Below are positions 1 to 6,528 of a stretch of 7,620 nucleotides of DNA, piece after piece (within the stretch, counting starts at the first letter, position 1; every line of letters begins with the position of its first letter). The DNA comes from CAZOLI01 sp964580675 (lineage in GTDB: Bacteria > Planctomycetota > MHYJ01 > CAYXQY01). The notes under the pieces are model-generated. The model ran no database searches. It was not told the DNA's origin and worked only from the letters and a program-made list of their open reading frames with translations. The DNA lies in assembly GCA_964580675.1 (NCBI GenBank), contig CAZOLI010000089.1:1-7620 (forward strand), written 5' to 3'. Made by a program: the position numbers and the translations under genes.

Positions 1-1
1 C

Positions 2-154
2 CTTGAGCGAGAAGTAAATTATTTCGTCACGTTCGACCGGGCCGATCTCCTTGAAAACGAACTCCTAGAACAGATCTATCCCATACCCATCGGAACCGCC
101 GGTGATTGCCTCAAATGGTTAAGGGACCGGTGGCTAAATACAGAAAACCGGTAA
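2..154 (+). CDS. C-terminal fragment of a probable PIN-domain protein (VapC-like toxin), 5' end outside window
   Basis: An open frame runs from the left edge to TAA at 152-154 and gives 50 residues. The fragment contains FVTFDRADLL, then YPIPIGTAGDCLKWLR near the end. PIN-domain ribonucleases typically end with a strand and acidic residue of the form 'hxTxDr', then a stretch, then a 'P-h-x-h-x-T/G-x-x-D/E-F-L-x-W' tail, and this fragment fits that pattern. The Asp in TFDR would be the last acidic residue of the metal site. If correct, it is a tRNA- or mRNA-cleaving toxin whose antitoxin gene would lie upstream, outside the window. It differs in sequence from the PIN toxin at 3461-3865, so it is a different subfamily rather than another copy. 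The family call rests on about 50 residues and is tentative; the reading frame is firmer. Confidence 0.5.
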   Translation, partial: LEREVNYFVTFDRADLLENELLEQIYPIPIGTAGDCLKWLRDRWLNTENR

Positions 155-212
155 GAAAACCCCCCCGCATACGCCCATGTGCAAAACCGTAACCATGATC
201 ATATGGCCCGTC

Positions 213-319
213 CGCAACCCGCAACCCTCAACTCACAACTCATAAGCGCATCACGCCACTAATGCCAATAACGCGATAAACACCATAAACGCAACAAACG
301 CACAACGCCCAACGCATAA
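213..319. repeat. Degenerate 7-bp tandem repeat, A/C-rich on the + strand
   Basis: Positions 213-247 split cleanly into five consecutive heptads: CGCAACC, CGCAACC, CTCAACT, CACAACT, CATAAGC. After a scrambled middle, 299-319 reads CGCACAA, CGCCCAA, CGCATAA in a related heptad register. The + strand is almost free of G outside the CGC units. I see no CRISPR-like spacers and no coding pattern. It resembles the short A/C-rich intergenic satellites of some bacterial genomes; function unknown. Confidence 0.6.
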
Positions 320-361
320 CAACACGCACGCTCGAAGCGGTGATGGAAGAAACATTTTTTC

Positions 362-390
362 TTTATGACGTCAATGAAGCGCCCTATAAT
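362..390 (+). promoter_or_regulatory. Candidate sigma-70 promoter for the permease gene
   Basis: The -10 hexamer at 385-390 is a perfect TATAAT. A -35 at 17-bp spacing would be TTTATG (362-367), a weak match (3 of 6). The palindrome TGACGTCA (366-373) sits between the boxes. A short inverted repeat, CCCAT-CTGAA-ATGGG (395-409), lies over the expected transcription start near 397. These look like possible operator positions, but no regulator is known from the sequence. Confidence 0.4.
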
Positions 391-404
391 ACATCCCATC
401 TGAA

Positions 405-542
405 ATGGGCCGCAGGGCAATTTCGGATACCAAATCGACGTATCTTCTTCCGCCCAATGATGGGCTGACCTCACGATTGGTTGACGAATACAGCTCCTGT
501 TTCCCGTTCATGGACCTAGCTTCAGCAACTGCTTCACGATGA
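405..542 (+). CDS. Possible 45-residue leader ORF upstream of the permease (speculative)
   Basis: An ATG at 405 opens 45 codons ending in TGA at 540-542. The stop overlaps an ATG (539-541) that starts a 6-codon mini-ORF, and that mini-ORF stops at 557-559, overlapping the permease GTG at 556. Such a chain of 4-nt overlaps could couple translation from the leader to the permease. Against this, the ORF has no Shine-Dalgarno, would start only about 8 nt from the predicted transcription start, and its product (starting MGRRAISDTK) resembles nothing I recognise. It may be chance. Confidence 0.15.
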   Translation: MGRRAISDTKSTYLLPPNDGLTSRLVDEYSSCFPFMDLASATASR

Positions 543-555
543 ACAGAAAAAACCA

Positions 556-2805
556 GTGACCGATCAAAACCCCAACCGTCCATATTCTCTTCCCGGAGCC
601 ACGACCCTTGGCCTGGGTGCAATTCTCGGAGGCGGCATCCTGGCTCTCGCCGGGGTGGCATTTGAGGCGGCGGGGCCGTCGGCTCTGCTCGCGTTCCTGT
701 TGAACGGGGGCATCGCGTTTCTGACCGCCATGAGTTTTGCGGAAACCTCGACGACGTTTCCGGAAAACGGCGGTGCCTACCGGTTTACCCGAAACATTCT
801 GTCGGTACGGGCGGCGTTCTGCATGGGCTGGATCCTGTTCTTTGCCTCCCTCGCCGCCTCCGCCCTGTACGCAATTGCCTTCGCGTCCTACTTCCTCGAG
901 GGTCTAGAGACGGTGTTCGGCTACGTCGGCCTGAGCGGGAACTGGCTGAGCGGCCACACGCCGAGGCTGATCCTGGCGCTTGCTTCGATCGGCGGATACA
1001 CACTGGTACTTACCCGGAAACAGGACCGCACCGGAACCCTGGAAACCGCCGGAAAAATACTCCTGTTCCTGCTAATTCTCCTGGGCGGTTTCTGGAAACT
1101 GTCAGGCACGTCCGGAGAAACCATTACCCGATCCCTGGAACCGTTTTTTCCCGGCGGCCCCTACGGCGTTATTACGGCCATGGGATATACCTTCATTACA
1201 ATGCAGGGATTTGACCTGATCACATCGGTGGGGGGAGAAGTGGAAGACCCGGAGCGGAATCTTCCTCGCTCCATGTTTTACACCCTTCTCGTGACGCAGC
1301 TCATTTATCTTCCCCTACTATTTATACTTATAACCGTGGGGACGCCGGAGGGCACGGGAATTTCCGGGTTAAGCCGTGAACACACGGACGTTCTGGTGGC
1401 GGTGGCCGTCCAGGAATTCCTGGGAACACCCGGGTACTGGCTGATCATCGTGGCGGCTGTGCTATCGATGCTTTCGGCCCTGTACGTCAATCTTCTGGCC
1501 GCCTCCCGAATTGTTCATACCATGGCCACGGACCGAACCCTCCCGGAATACTTTGAATCGGTTGACGAAGAATCGGGAATCCCCGTGCGGGCGGTTCTCG
1601 GCACATCCTGTTTCCTTGTGGTTCTGCTTCTTGTACTGCCGGATCTAAAATCAGCGGGAGCCGCGGCGAGTTTGATCTTCCTCATTTCCTTTGCCCTGAC
1701 ACACGGCCTCTCCATACTGCTCCGAAAGAGGGAAAGAGGAAACAAAGAAGCCTATCGAACCCCGTTCTTCCCCCTTGTCCCGGTGACCGGAGGAAGTCTC
1801 TGCCTGGGCCTGGCGGTATTCCAGGGGTTCGTGGAACCGAAGGCCGGCATAATTGTACTTGTTTGGTTGTCCATCGGTCTCCTGTACTTCTCGATACAGC
1901 TATCCCAGCGAGCACGGGTGACCGACGCTCGGGAGGAGGTCATGGACACCGACCTCATTCCCCTCCGGGGACGAAACCCACTCGTCCTGATACCGGTTGC
2001 CAATCCGTATAACGTCCGATCCATGATCAAGCTCGGGGACATGATCGCCCATCCCGGAGTGGGCCGCGTCCTCCTTCTGTCCGTCATTTCGAAGGCACTG
2101 AACAACAGTTCAAATCGCCGGTCCCTGTCCGAAGTCGAGAACGTGCTGTCCGAGGGATTAAAAGGAACACTGGAAACCTCCGCCCAACCCCGGCTCCTGG
2201 TCACCTACTCCCGGGAACCCTGGGAGGAAATCGCCCGGGTCGCCCGGGAGCAAAACTGCGAAAGCTTACTGCTCGGGGTGGAAGATCTGGGGAAGGAAAG
2301 CCGTTCCGGAGGTTTCGAATCCATCCACCGGAAGCTGGACTGTGACGTCATCCTCCTCAAAGCAACCCCGAACTGGGACCCGTCGAACGCGAATCGAATA
2401 CTGGTACCGCTGGCCGGAAACAGCGGTCACGACACCCTCCGGGCACGGCTGTTGAGCAGTCTGTGCCGGGAGGGGTGCGGCGAAATTACGTACATTCGCA
2501 TTGTGCCCGAGGACACCCCGGACCGGGAATATACCCGAATTCAAAACTGGCTCCGGCAGCGGGGCCGGGACGAAACCCCAACTGAACCCCAAACAGTCGT
2601 TCGCCGCAGCGACGACCCCACCGAAGAACTCTGTTCCGCCGCCAGCGGCACCGACCTGGTCGTACTGGGGGTGAATCGATCTCCCCACGAACCCCTGCTG
2701 GGAGAAACCACACGGAAGCTCGGACAGAGCAACGAGTGGTCCACGATTCTGATCAACCACCTGCAGGAAAAAAACAACTGGAAAACCGGACAATCATCCT
2801 CGTAA
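556..2805 (+). CDS. APC-superfamily amino-acid permease with C-terminal tandem USP-like domains
   Basis: This is an inner-membrane transporter, probably for amino acids or related amines; the substrate cannot be read from sequence. Residues 14-450 form a permease core of about 12 hydrophobic segments. It includes the unwound TM1 motif GAILGGGIL (21-29), the conserved FAETSTTFPENGGAY stretch (61-75), and the loop GGEVEDPERNLPRSM (226-240), which matches the family's 'E-v-x-x-P-x-r-x-h-P-r' signature. Two alpha/beta domains follow, at about 474-603 and 613-735, resembling tandem UspA domains as in other APC-USP fusions. Their usual ATP loop (G-2x-G-9x-G-S/T) is degenerate: the first reads LLLGVEDLGKESRSGGFES, the second VVLGVNRSPHEPLLGETT. 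They may therefore sense something else or not bind ATP. The GTG at 556 was chosen because the only other upstream option before an in-frame TAG (517) is a CTG; no strong Shine-Dalgarno is visible. A promoter lies at 362-390. The gene stands alone on this strand. Confidence 0.88.
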   Translation: MTDQNPNRPYSLPGATTLGLGAILGGGILALAGVAFEAAGPSALLAFLLNGGIAFLTAMSFAETSTTFPENGGAYRFTRNILSVRAAFCMGWILFFASLAASALYAIAFASYFLEGLETVFGYVGLSGNWLSGHTPRLILALASIGGYTLVLTRKQDRTGTLETAGKILLFLLILLGGFWKLSGTSGETITRSLEPFFPGGPYGVITAMGYTFITMQGFDLITSVGGEVEDPERNLPRSMFYTLLVTQLIYLPLLFILITVGTPEGTGISGLSREHTDVLVAVAVQEFLGTPGYWLIIVAAVLSMLSALYVNLLAASRIVHTMATDRTLPEYFESVDEESGIPVRAVLGTSCFLVVLLLVLPDLKSAGAAASLIFLISFALTHGLSILLRKRERGNKEAYRTPFFPLVPVTGGSLCLGLAVFQGFVEPKAGIIVLVWLSIGLLYFSIQLSQRARVTDAREEVMDTDLIPLRGRNPLVLIPVANPYNVRSMIKLGDMIAHPGVGRVLLLSVISKALNNSSNRRSLSEVENVLSEGLKGTLETSAQPRLLVTYSREPWEEIARVAREQNCESLLLGVEDLGKESRSGGFESIHRKLDCDVILLKATPNWDPSNANRILVPLAGNSGHDTLRARLLSSLCREGCGEITYIRIVPEDTPDREYTRIQNWLRQRGRDETPTEPQTVVRRSDDPTEELCSAASGTDLVVLGVNRSPHEPLLGETTRKLGQSNEWSTILINHLQEKNNWKTGQSSS

Positions 2806-3128
2806 ACGTTGGTGCGGCCCATCCAGACGCCCTCATCGTCGACGACGCTTCATCCGACGTCCCCCTCTTTGATCCATAACCTTCTTGGAGAACGGTGTTA
2901 CCGCTCATTCCCGAATACACCCGGACGTTGCTTTCAGGATACTCGCCGGTGAGGGCCTCAGCGCTCCCGGGAGGTGTTCTTCGAACAAATGGGAAAACCC
3001 AACGACTTTTTCTATGCCAATTCGGTTTCTACAGGGCCCTTCGGACGAAACGGTTTTTGTCATTCCTCTGGATGTGTTCTCCAATAATTTGCTGTTCGAA
3101 AGGAGGGGGGATACCGGGGAAAAATCGC
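2806..3128. other. Intergenic region without a recognisable gene
   Basis: Between the permease stop and the antitoxin promoter I find no supported gene. Frames are open here, for example TTG at 2885 to 3154 and a 32-codon ATG frame from 2989, but neither translation resembles a known family. No U-tract terminator follows the permease. A strong orphan Shine-Dalgarno-like AGGAGG lies at 3101-3106 without an ATG or GTG at a usable distance. The stretch could be decayed coding DNA. Confidence 0.5.
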
Positions 3129-3157
3129 TTGAAACGAGGAAGATCCCCCGGTAGCAT
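3129..3157 (+). promoter_or_regulatory. Probable promoter of toxin-antitoxin copy 1
   Basis: TTGAAA (3129-3134, 5 of 6 to consensus) is followed after exactly 17 bp by TAGCAT (3152-3157, 4 of 6). The downstream copy has TTGAAG-17 bp-TAATAT at the equivalent place (7434-7462). The flanking DNA here has diverged, so retention of both boxes at the same spacing in both copies is the main support. Transcription would start near 3164, next to the operator-like repeats at 3166-3185. Confidence 0.5.
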
Positions 3158-3165
3158 ACAATTGA

Positions 3166-3210
3166 AACCAATATGGTTCCAATTTGCACCGATTCTTATT
3201 TGCACGCAAA
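3166..3210 (+). promoter_or_regulatory. Operator-like repeats in front of antitoxin copy 1
   Basis: An inverted repeat AACCA-ATA-TGGTT spans 3166-3178. Overlapping it is a direct repeat with an 11-bp period, CCAATATG (3168-3175) and CCAATTTG (3179-3186), about one helical turn apart and suited to RHH dimers bound side by side. Closer to the start codon is TTTGC-AC-GCAAA (3199-3210). Ribbon-helix-helix antitoxins usually repress their own operon through such sites. The corresponding region in copy 2 (7471-7515) has the same layout with three base changes. Confidence 0.5.
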
Positions 3211-3221
3211 CAACCTGTTTC

Positions 3222-3464
3222 ATGGCCAACATCACGCTGAAAAACGTTCCGGAGGAACTTTACGAACAATTAAAACAGCAGGCGGAGGCACACCGTCGCA
3301 GCATCAACCAGGAAGCGATTCTCTGCCTCGAACGAGCTCTCGGACAGAAACCACGGGATCGCGGTCAATTGCTTGAGGAAATCGATCGGGTGCGGGAAAA
3401 AACCGCCCACCACAACCTGTCCGACGATGAACTGGACGAGGCCATTGACGCGGGCAGACCATGA
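3222..3464 (+). CDS. FitA-like ribbon-helix-helix antitoxin (copy 1)
   Basis: This 80-residue protein is the likely antitoxin and autorepressor of the PIN toxin that follows. Its N-terminus, ITLKNVPEELYEQLKQQA (residues 4-21), is the DNA-binding beta-strand and first helix of the Arc/MetJ-type fold. RRSINQEAI (25-33) is the turn and second helix typical of FitA/VapB antitoxins. The acidic C-terminal half, with LSDDELDEAIDAGRP at the end, would wrap the toxin and block its active site. The ATG at 3222 is preferred over the longer open frame from 2895 because repeat conservation becomes exact just upstream, the length is normal for the family, and the fold starts at residue 4. No Shine-Dalgarno precedes it. 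Its TGA overlaps the toxin ATG (ATGA, 3461-3464), which indicates translational coupling. Expression is probably autoregulated at 3166-3210. Confidence 0.87.
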   Translation: MANITLKNVPEELYEQLKQQAEAHRRSINQEAILCLERALGQKPRDRGQLLEEIDRVREKTAHHNLSDDELDEAIDAGRP

Positions 3465-3865
3465 TCGTGGCGGACACGAACCTGGTGGCCTATCTGATGC
3501 TGGAAGGAGAACACACCGAAGACGCCCGGCGCGTGTTTCGGAACGACGGGGAGTGGGCCGCCCCTCTCCTGTGGATCAGCGAATTTCGAAACGTGCTGGC
3601 CATGTACATGAAAAAGGAGATTGTCAACGCAAGCACCGCCCGGGAGATCATGGGAAAAGCGGAGGAACTCATGGCGGGCAACGAATATTCCGTCCCGTCC
3701 GACGCTGTGCTGGAACGTTCCGCGGCGTCCGGATGCGCCGCTTACGACTGTGAGTTCGTCGTGCTCGCCGACACGTTGAACGTCCCCCTGGTCACCGGGG
3801 ACCGCAAACTGTGCGCCTCGTTCCCCGAGGCCACGGTGTTTTTGTCCGATTTCGTGAGCTCATGA
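3461..3865 (+). CDS. PIN-domain ribonuclease toxin, VapC family
   Basis: This 134-residue protein is a probable metal-dependent endoribonuclease, the toxin partner of the antitoxin at 3222-3464. The expected acidic residues are all present: Asp5 in the opening VADTN, Glu41 in WISEFRN, Asp96 in AAYDCEFVVLA, and Asp114 in VTGDRKL. Length and motif order match a complete single PIN domain, so it should be catalytically competent. The start ATG overlaps the antitoxin stop by 4 nt, the usual antitoxin-first arrangement, and expression is likely coupled to and controlled by the antitoxin. Known VapC targets are tRNAs or the rRNA sarcin-ricin loop; which applies here cannot be told. It differs from the PIN-like fragment at 2-154. 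Confidence 0.88.
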   Translation: MIVADTNLVAYLMLEGEHTEDARRVFRNDGEWAAPLLWISEFRNVLAMYMKKEIVNASTAREIMGKAEELMAGNEYSVPSDAVLERSAASGCAAYDCEFVVLADTLNVPLVTGDRKLCASFPEATVFLSDFVSS

Positions 3866-4176
3866 GGTTTGTTGCGCGAGCGGTGTTAGTGGGGAGGCGG
3901 GATGCGGGAGGAGATCTTGACGTATCAACGCGGCTCGGCCGGTGGCGACGCGGGAGTTTTGTAATCTCGATATTGTGGTTTCTGTTCTTGATGAACTCCT
4001 CCCGCTTTATTTTCGGGACTTGAACACCGTCGAATCTTCAAGAGCAGCAGAACCCCGAAGGGGTTCCTATATAGAGTTCCCCCTATGTCAATGGTTTTAC
4101 GCTTTTGATATTTTTCAAAATCGACGGGCACCGAAAATGAAATTCTAAAACTCTTTTTTAAGAACCTGTACATCTC
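3866..4176. other. Intergenic region with a REP-like hairpin
   Basis: No supported gene. The left half is G-rich and carries a 10-bp inverted repeat with distant arms, GCGGGAGGAG (3904-3913) and CTCCTCCCGC (3996-4005). A compact hairpin lies at 4050-4066. The right half (4086-4176) is AT-rich, as in promoter DNA. A weak promoter candidate for the next gene, TCGACG then TCTAAA with 17 bp between, lies around 4122-4151. Confidence 0.5.
4050..4074. repeat. REP-like hairpin GAACCCC-GAA-GGGGTTC followed by CTATATAG
   Basis: Perfect 7-bp arms (4050-4056 and 4060-4066) flank a GAA loop, and the 8-bp palindrome CTATATAG (4067-4074) follows directly. No T-run follows, so it is not a standard intrinsic terminator for the toxin operon. 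'CCCCGAAGGGG plus TATAGA' resembles dispersed intergenic elements of several Gram-negative groups, some of which are linked to REP-associated (Y1/TnpA-like) transposases. That link is from memory; only one copy is in this window. Confidence 0.5.
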
Positions 4177-5505
4177 ATGAGCCCGAAACAAATCCCCCAA
4201 TCGGTACTGATCGTTTTTTGCCTTTTGCTGGCGGCCTGCTCGACACATACCCCGGATCAACATCAACAAAATCAAAACAGCGAAAACACAACGGGCACTA
4301 AACTAAGCGGCAAAGCGAGGGCGTATTTTAAAGAAAAAACAGGAGACTTAACCTACGTTCCGGATGATTATATTGAAATTAACCGTCGCCGCATGGCGGA
4401 TTTTGCGGAGGACCGCATCCGTCTTGGCGGGGGATTTAAGTATCGGGTCCGTCCGTCAAAGACCCCTTCCTGGCGGTACTTGGCCATCGGAAGTACCGCC
4501 ACACAGTACATCGTGGATCTGAACAAGAAGAAAAGAATAAAAAAACTGCGAAACGCCGGCGGGGGCGGAACAGATTGGCACCCGGACAAACCCTGGCTTG
4601 TGGGCATGGGAGAGGGGGTACTCCGAATCACCAACGTAGAGACCGGCAAAATAATCAAAAAATGGAAACCCAAGGTAAACAAACGAAATATTCAGCATGT
4701 TCACGATATTCGGTTTTTCCCGGACGGGGAGAGAATGCTTTTTACGTTAAATCCCGGAAATCAGGAAGAGAAATCAAGGATTGAAATCTGGAATGTCGCC
4801 GAAGATCCTCCTCGATTCGTAAAACTGATAAAACGACCTCATAATGAAGCCTTTGGAAAAAATATTATCTTCTCCCCCGACGGAAACTATTTTTCGTTCG
4901 ATCAACGTCTTACACCGAAAGGAAAGGAACACATCACCTTCTGGAGCACGGAATCTCTTGAACCGGTTCGACGGTTCCCCACCTCCGAGAAGGAATTCGT
5001 GCAGTTAAGTTTTCACCGTCTTTTCGGTCGAACGATATTGTTTGCCAAGGGACCGAACTTCCTGCTGGAGATGTATATCCTCAACGATGATTTTCGTATC
5101 GAAAAACGAAGCAAGATGAAGCATAAAGAAAATAGGGGATTACGGGATTACGAAGTGACGGATCTGGACGGGTTGCCCATCGAAATGGAGGAACGAGGGG
5201 CCGATGTTCTCCTGTATTTTTTGAACCGGGATCTTCAGGAGGGACTGAACGATCGAACGATGTTCGCCGATATTGTTCCGGGCAATCGTGTGGGGGACGC
5301 CACCTTCGGCCCGAACGGGGAGAAGATCTATCTTGCTACCGGAAGCGGAGATCTCTGGATTTATTCCATAAAGAAATTGCTCAGGACCTACCGGCGCTTT
5401 ACCAACATCGAACAATACTACAAATGGAAGGCCCGGAAGAAGTTTGGAAACAAAAAAAAGAAGGAGGAAAAGGAAGAACCCAACGACAACCACCATCACA
5501 ATTGA
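4177..5505 (+). CDS. Outer-envelope lipoprotein with WD40-like beta-propeller repeats
   Basis: This is a 442-residue secreted lipoprotein of unknown function. The N-terminus has a short hydrophobic core and the lipobox LLAAC, giving Cys21 as the lipidated residue; Ser at +2 favours the outer membrane. After an Asn/Gln-rich linker, the body holds propeller-like blades. Recognisable ones are DWHPDKPWLVGMG...LRITNVETGK (about 132-160), IRFFPDGERMLF...IEIWNV (about 178-208), IIFSPDGNYFSF...ITFWSTES (about 229-257) and ATFGPNGEKIYLATGSGDLWIYSI (about 372-395). The 'F-x-P-D/N-G' strand and 'h-x-h-W/I-s/n' end are the usual cues. Such propellers normally mediate protein contacts, and no catalytic motif is seen. 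The C-terminal tail is a Lys/Glu-rich low-complexity run ending NDNHHHN. The ATG at 4177 gives an ideal lipoprotein signal, although the Shine-Dalgarno is weak. Confidence 0.75.
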   Translation: MSPKQIPQSVLIVFCLLLAACSTHTPDQHQQNQNSENTTGTKLSGKARAYFKEKTGDLTYVPDDYIEINRRRMADFAEDRIRLGGGFKYRVRPSKTPSWRYLAIGSTATQYIVDLNKKKRIKKLRNAGGGGTDWHPDKPWLVGMGEGVLRITNVETGKIIKKWKPKVNKRNIQHVHDIRFFPDGERMLFTLNPGNQEEKSRIEIWNVAEDPPRFVKLIKRPHNEAFGKNIIFSPDGNYFSFDQRLTPKGKEHITFWSTESLEPVRRFPTSEKEFVQLSFHRLFGRTILFAKGPNFLLEMYILNDDFRIEKRSKMKHKENRGLRDYEVTDLDGLPIEMEERGADVLLYFLNRDLQEGLNDRTMFADIVPGNRVGDATFGPNGEKIYLATGSGDLWIYSIKKLLRTYRRFTNIEQYYKWKARKKFGNKKKKEEKEEPNDNHHHN

Positions 5506-5559
5506 CGTCTCCCCGTGTCGACGAAACAGCACCATCGTGACGCTCCCGCTCTCCTGCTG

Positions 5560-5586
5560 TTGAAACATTCGCATAAAATTTATGAT
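5560..5586 (+). promoter_or_regulatory. Candidate promoter for the secreted-protein gene
   Basis: TTGAAA (5560-5565, 5 of 6) and TATGAT (5581-5586, 5 of 6) are separated by 15 bp, shorter than ideal. Transcription would start near 5593, about 40 nt before the ATG at 5635. The gap between the lipoprotein gene and this gene (129 bp) has no terminator I can see, so read-through is also possible. Confidence 0.3.
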
Positions 5587-5634
5587 CACAAGTGAAGGTT
5601 CCATTTACCACGTTTCAAATCCCGGGAGAAACCC

Positions 5635-6528
5635 ATGAAAACACAACCACTATCAACGTATTTCGTTGCCGGTTTCGCCGTTCTTTTTGGCGTTCTGTCC
5701 ACCGTCGCCGCGCACGGACAGGAGGACACGGAATCAAAAGAAGACGGATCGGATGCTGCAGCGCACCTGAAGAACGCCGCGAAGAAATCATTTCTCTCCT
5801 CCTCATACCGCGTGGAGGGGGAGTCCTCAATCAAACGGAAATATCAAAAAATTGACAAGCCACAGAAATGGAAAACAACATATAACACCCGATATGAAGA
5901 ACCCGATATGTACGCCGAACTTCATAAGGAGATTGGCAAAGGGCCCATGGGTCCCGAGGGCAAAAAGAACGTTACGATAAAAATTATTGGACAGATAAAC
6001 AGAAAGGCCGGTAACATCACAGCGTTCATGAAGTCGGATGAGAAAAGGAGTGAGTGGCAGAACATGGCAGAGAATACTCGGGGGACGAAGGCCAAAATGT
6101 TTCGTCGATTTAAAAAACCGTCGAACCTCCCGGAACGATTAAAGGAGATCAAGTTCCAGGAGGACGAAAAAGTAAATGGCAGGGAGTGCCGAAAAATTAC
6201 GGCAAGCCTGAAAGAGGACAAATTTAAACGGCCCACGAAGGAGATTCTGGAAGTGATGGATACGACGATGAAGAGAATGATCGCCGATGTGGAGATAATC
6301 CTGAAAAGCAGCAACGTGACCTACTGGATCCGGAAGGACTCGAAGAACATCGAAAAAATAGATATGAATGCTGACCTGAAATTAAATATTTTGTTTAGAG
6401 GAGATGATCAACCCAGCTGGATCAAGGAGGATCGGTTTCATACCATGACCTTTTCGGACTACGGCAACACCACCGTTCCCGAGAAACACAAGAAGAAGTT
6501 CCGGGCGTTAAACAAGGACCGGAAATGA
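5635..6528 (+). CDS. Secreted periplasmic protein, possibly LolA/LppX-like fold
   Basis: This is a 297-residue exported protein that I do not recognise with confidence. Residues 1-29 form a Sec signal peptide with a hydrophobic core and probable cleavage at AHG-QE (about 28/29); there is no lipobox Cys. The mature part is rich in Lys and Glu and shows alternating strands such as YRVEGESSIKRKYQ, KVNGRECRKITASL, VTYWIRKDSKNIEKIDM and RFHTMTFSDYGN. The order 'k-V-n-G-r-x-c-x-k-h' strand, then 'yWIrKds...i.kid', then 'f-s-d-Y-G' near the C-terminus is what LolA/LppX-type lipid-carrying periplasmic proteins (COG2834-like) show. That assignment is an inference from pattern. The start is well supported by GGGAG (5624-5628) six bases before the ATG. 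It sits between two lipoprotein genes on the same strand, which fits an envelope role. A small ORF overlaps its stop codon. Confidence 0.7.
   Translation: MKTQPLSTYFVAGFAVLFGVLSTVAAHGQEDTESKEDGSDAAAHLKNAAKKSFLSSSYRVEGESSIKRKYQKIDKPQKWKTTYNTRYEEPDMYAELHKEIGKGPMGPEGKKNVTIKIIGQINRKAGNITAFMKSDEKRSEWQNMAENTRGTKAKMFRRFKKPSNLPERLKEIKFQEDEKVNGRECRKITASLKEDKFKRPTKEILEVMDTTMKRMIADVEIILKSSNVTYWIRKDSKNIEKIDMNADLKLNILFRGDDQPSWIKEDRFHTMTFSDYGNTTVPEKHKKKFRALNKDRK

Larger units (their letters stand above)
155..555. other. Intergenic region (401 bp) with tandem repeat, promoter and leader
   Basis: No convincing protein gene fills this gap. From left to right it holds overlapping palindromes ATGATCAT (195-202) and CATATG (200-205), an A/C-rich block of degenerate heptads (213-319), an AT-rich patch (349-365), a TGACGTCA palindrome (366-373), a perfect TATAAT (385-390), and a leader of about 160 nt before the permease start. 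The leader has a small hairpin, GCCCA-ATGA-TGGGC, at 452-465. No U-tract terminator is visible behind the fragment that ends at 154. Confidence 0.6.
3129..3315 (+). repeat. Direct repeat, copy 1: TA promoter, operator and antitoxin 5' end
   Basis: This segment matches 7434-7620 at a constant offset of 4305 bp. The first 37 bp have about 14 mismatches. Positions 3166-3315 have only three (3171, 3182, 3184), and 3185-3315 are identical. The right copy is cut by the window edge, so the true repeat is probably longer and may cover the whole antitoxin-toxin pair. No terminal inverted repeats or target-site duplications are visible. Confidence 0.9.

Noticed and set aside
213..330. CRISPR array
   Set aside because: Repeat units are 7 bp and degenerate, without regular spacers or a repeat of 23-40 bp.
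1752..2204. Minus-strand 150-residue and 175-residue (2266-2793) frames inside the permease gene
   Set aside because: They are antisense shadows of a well-supported membrane protein and show Arg/Ser/Pro-rich translations typical of such shadows.
3101..3113. Strong AGGAGG followed by an in-frame ATA, as a possible unusual antitoxin start
   Set aside because: ATA starts are very rare, the copy at 7434-7527 lacks the AGGAGG, and the site lies upstream of the inferred promoter.
2895..3221. N-terminal extension of the antitoxin frame, making a 189-residue protein
   Set aside because: The frame is open upstream, but the extension has no family resemblance, runs through the predicted promoter and operator, and the repeat copy at 7527 shows the normal 80-residue family start.
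3925..4275. Minus-strand 116-residue open frame over the intergenic gap
   Set aside because: It runs through the hairpin repeat and into the signal-peptide coding region of the lipoprotein gene, and its translation shows no family features.
5597..5605. GGTTCCATT upstream of the secreted-protein gene, the same 9-mer as in the copy 2 operator region
   Set aside because: Only one half-site-sized match with no paired repeat or inverted arm; a chance match is plausible.
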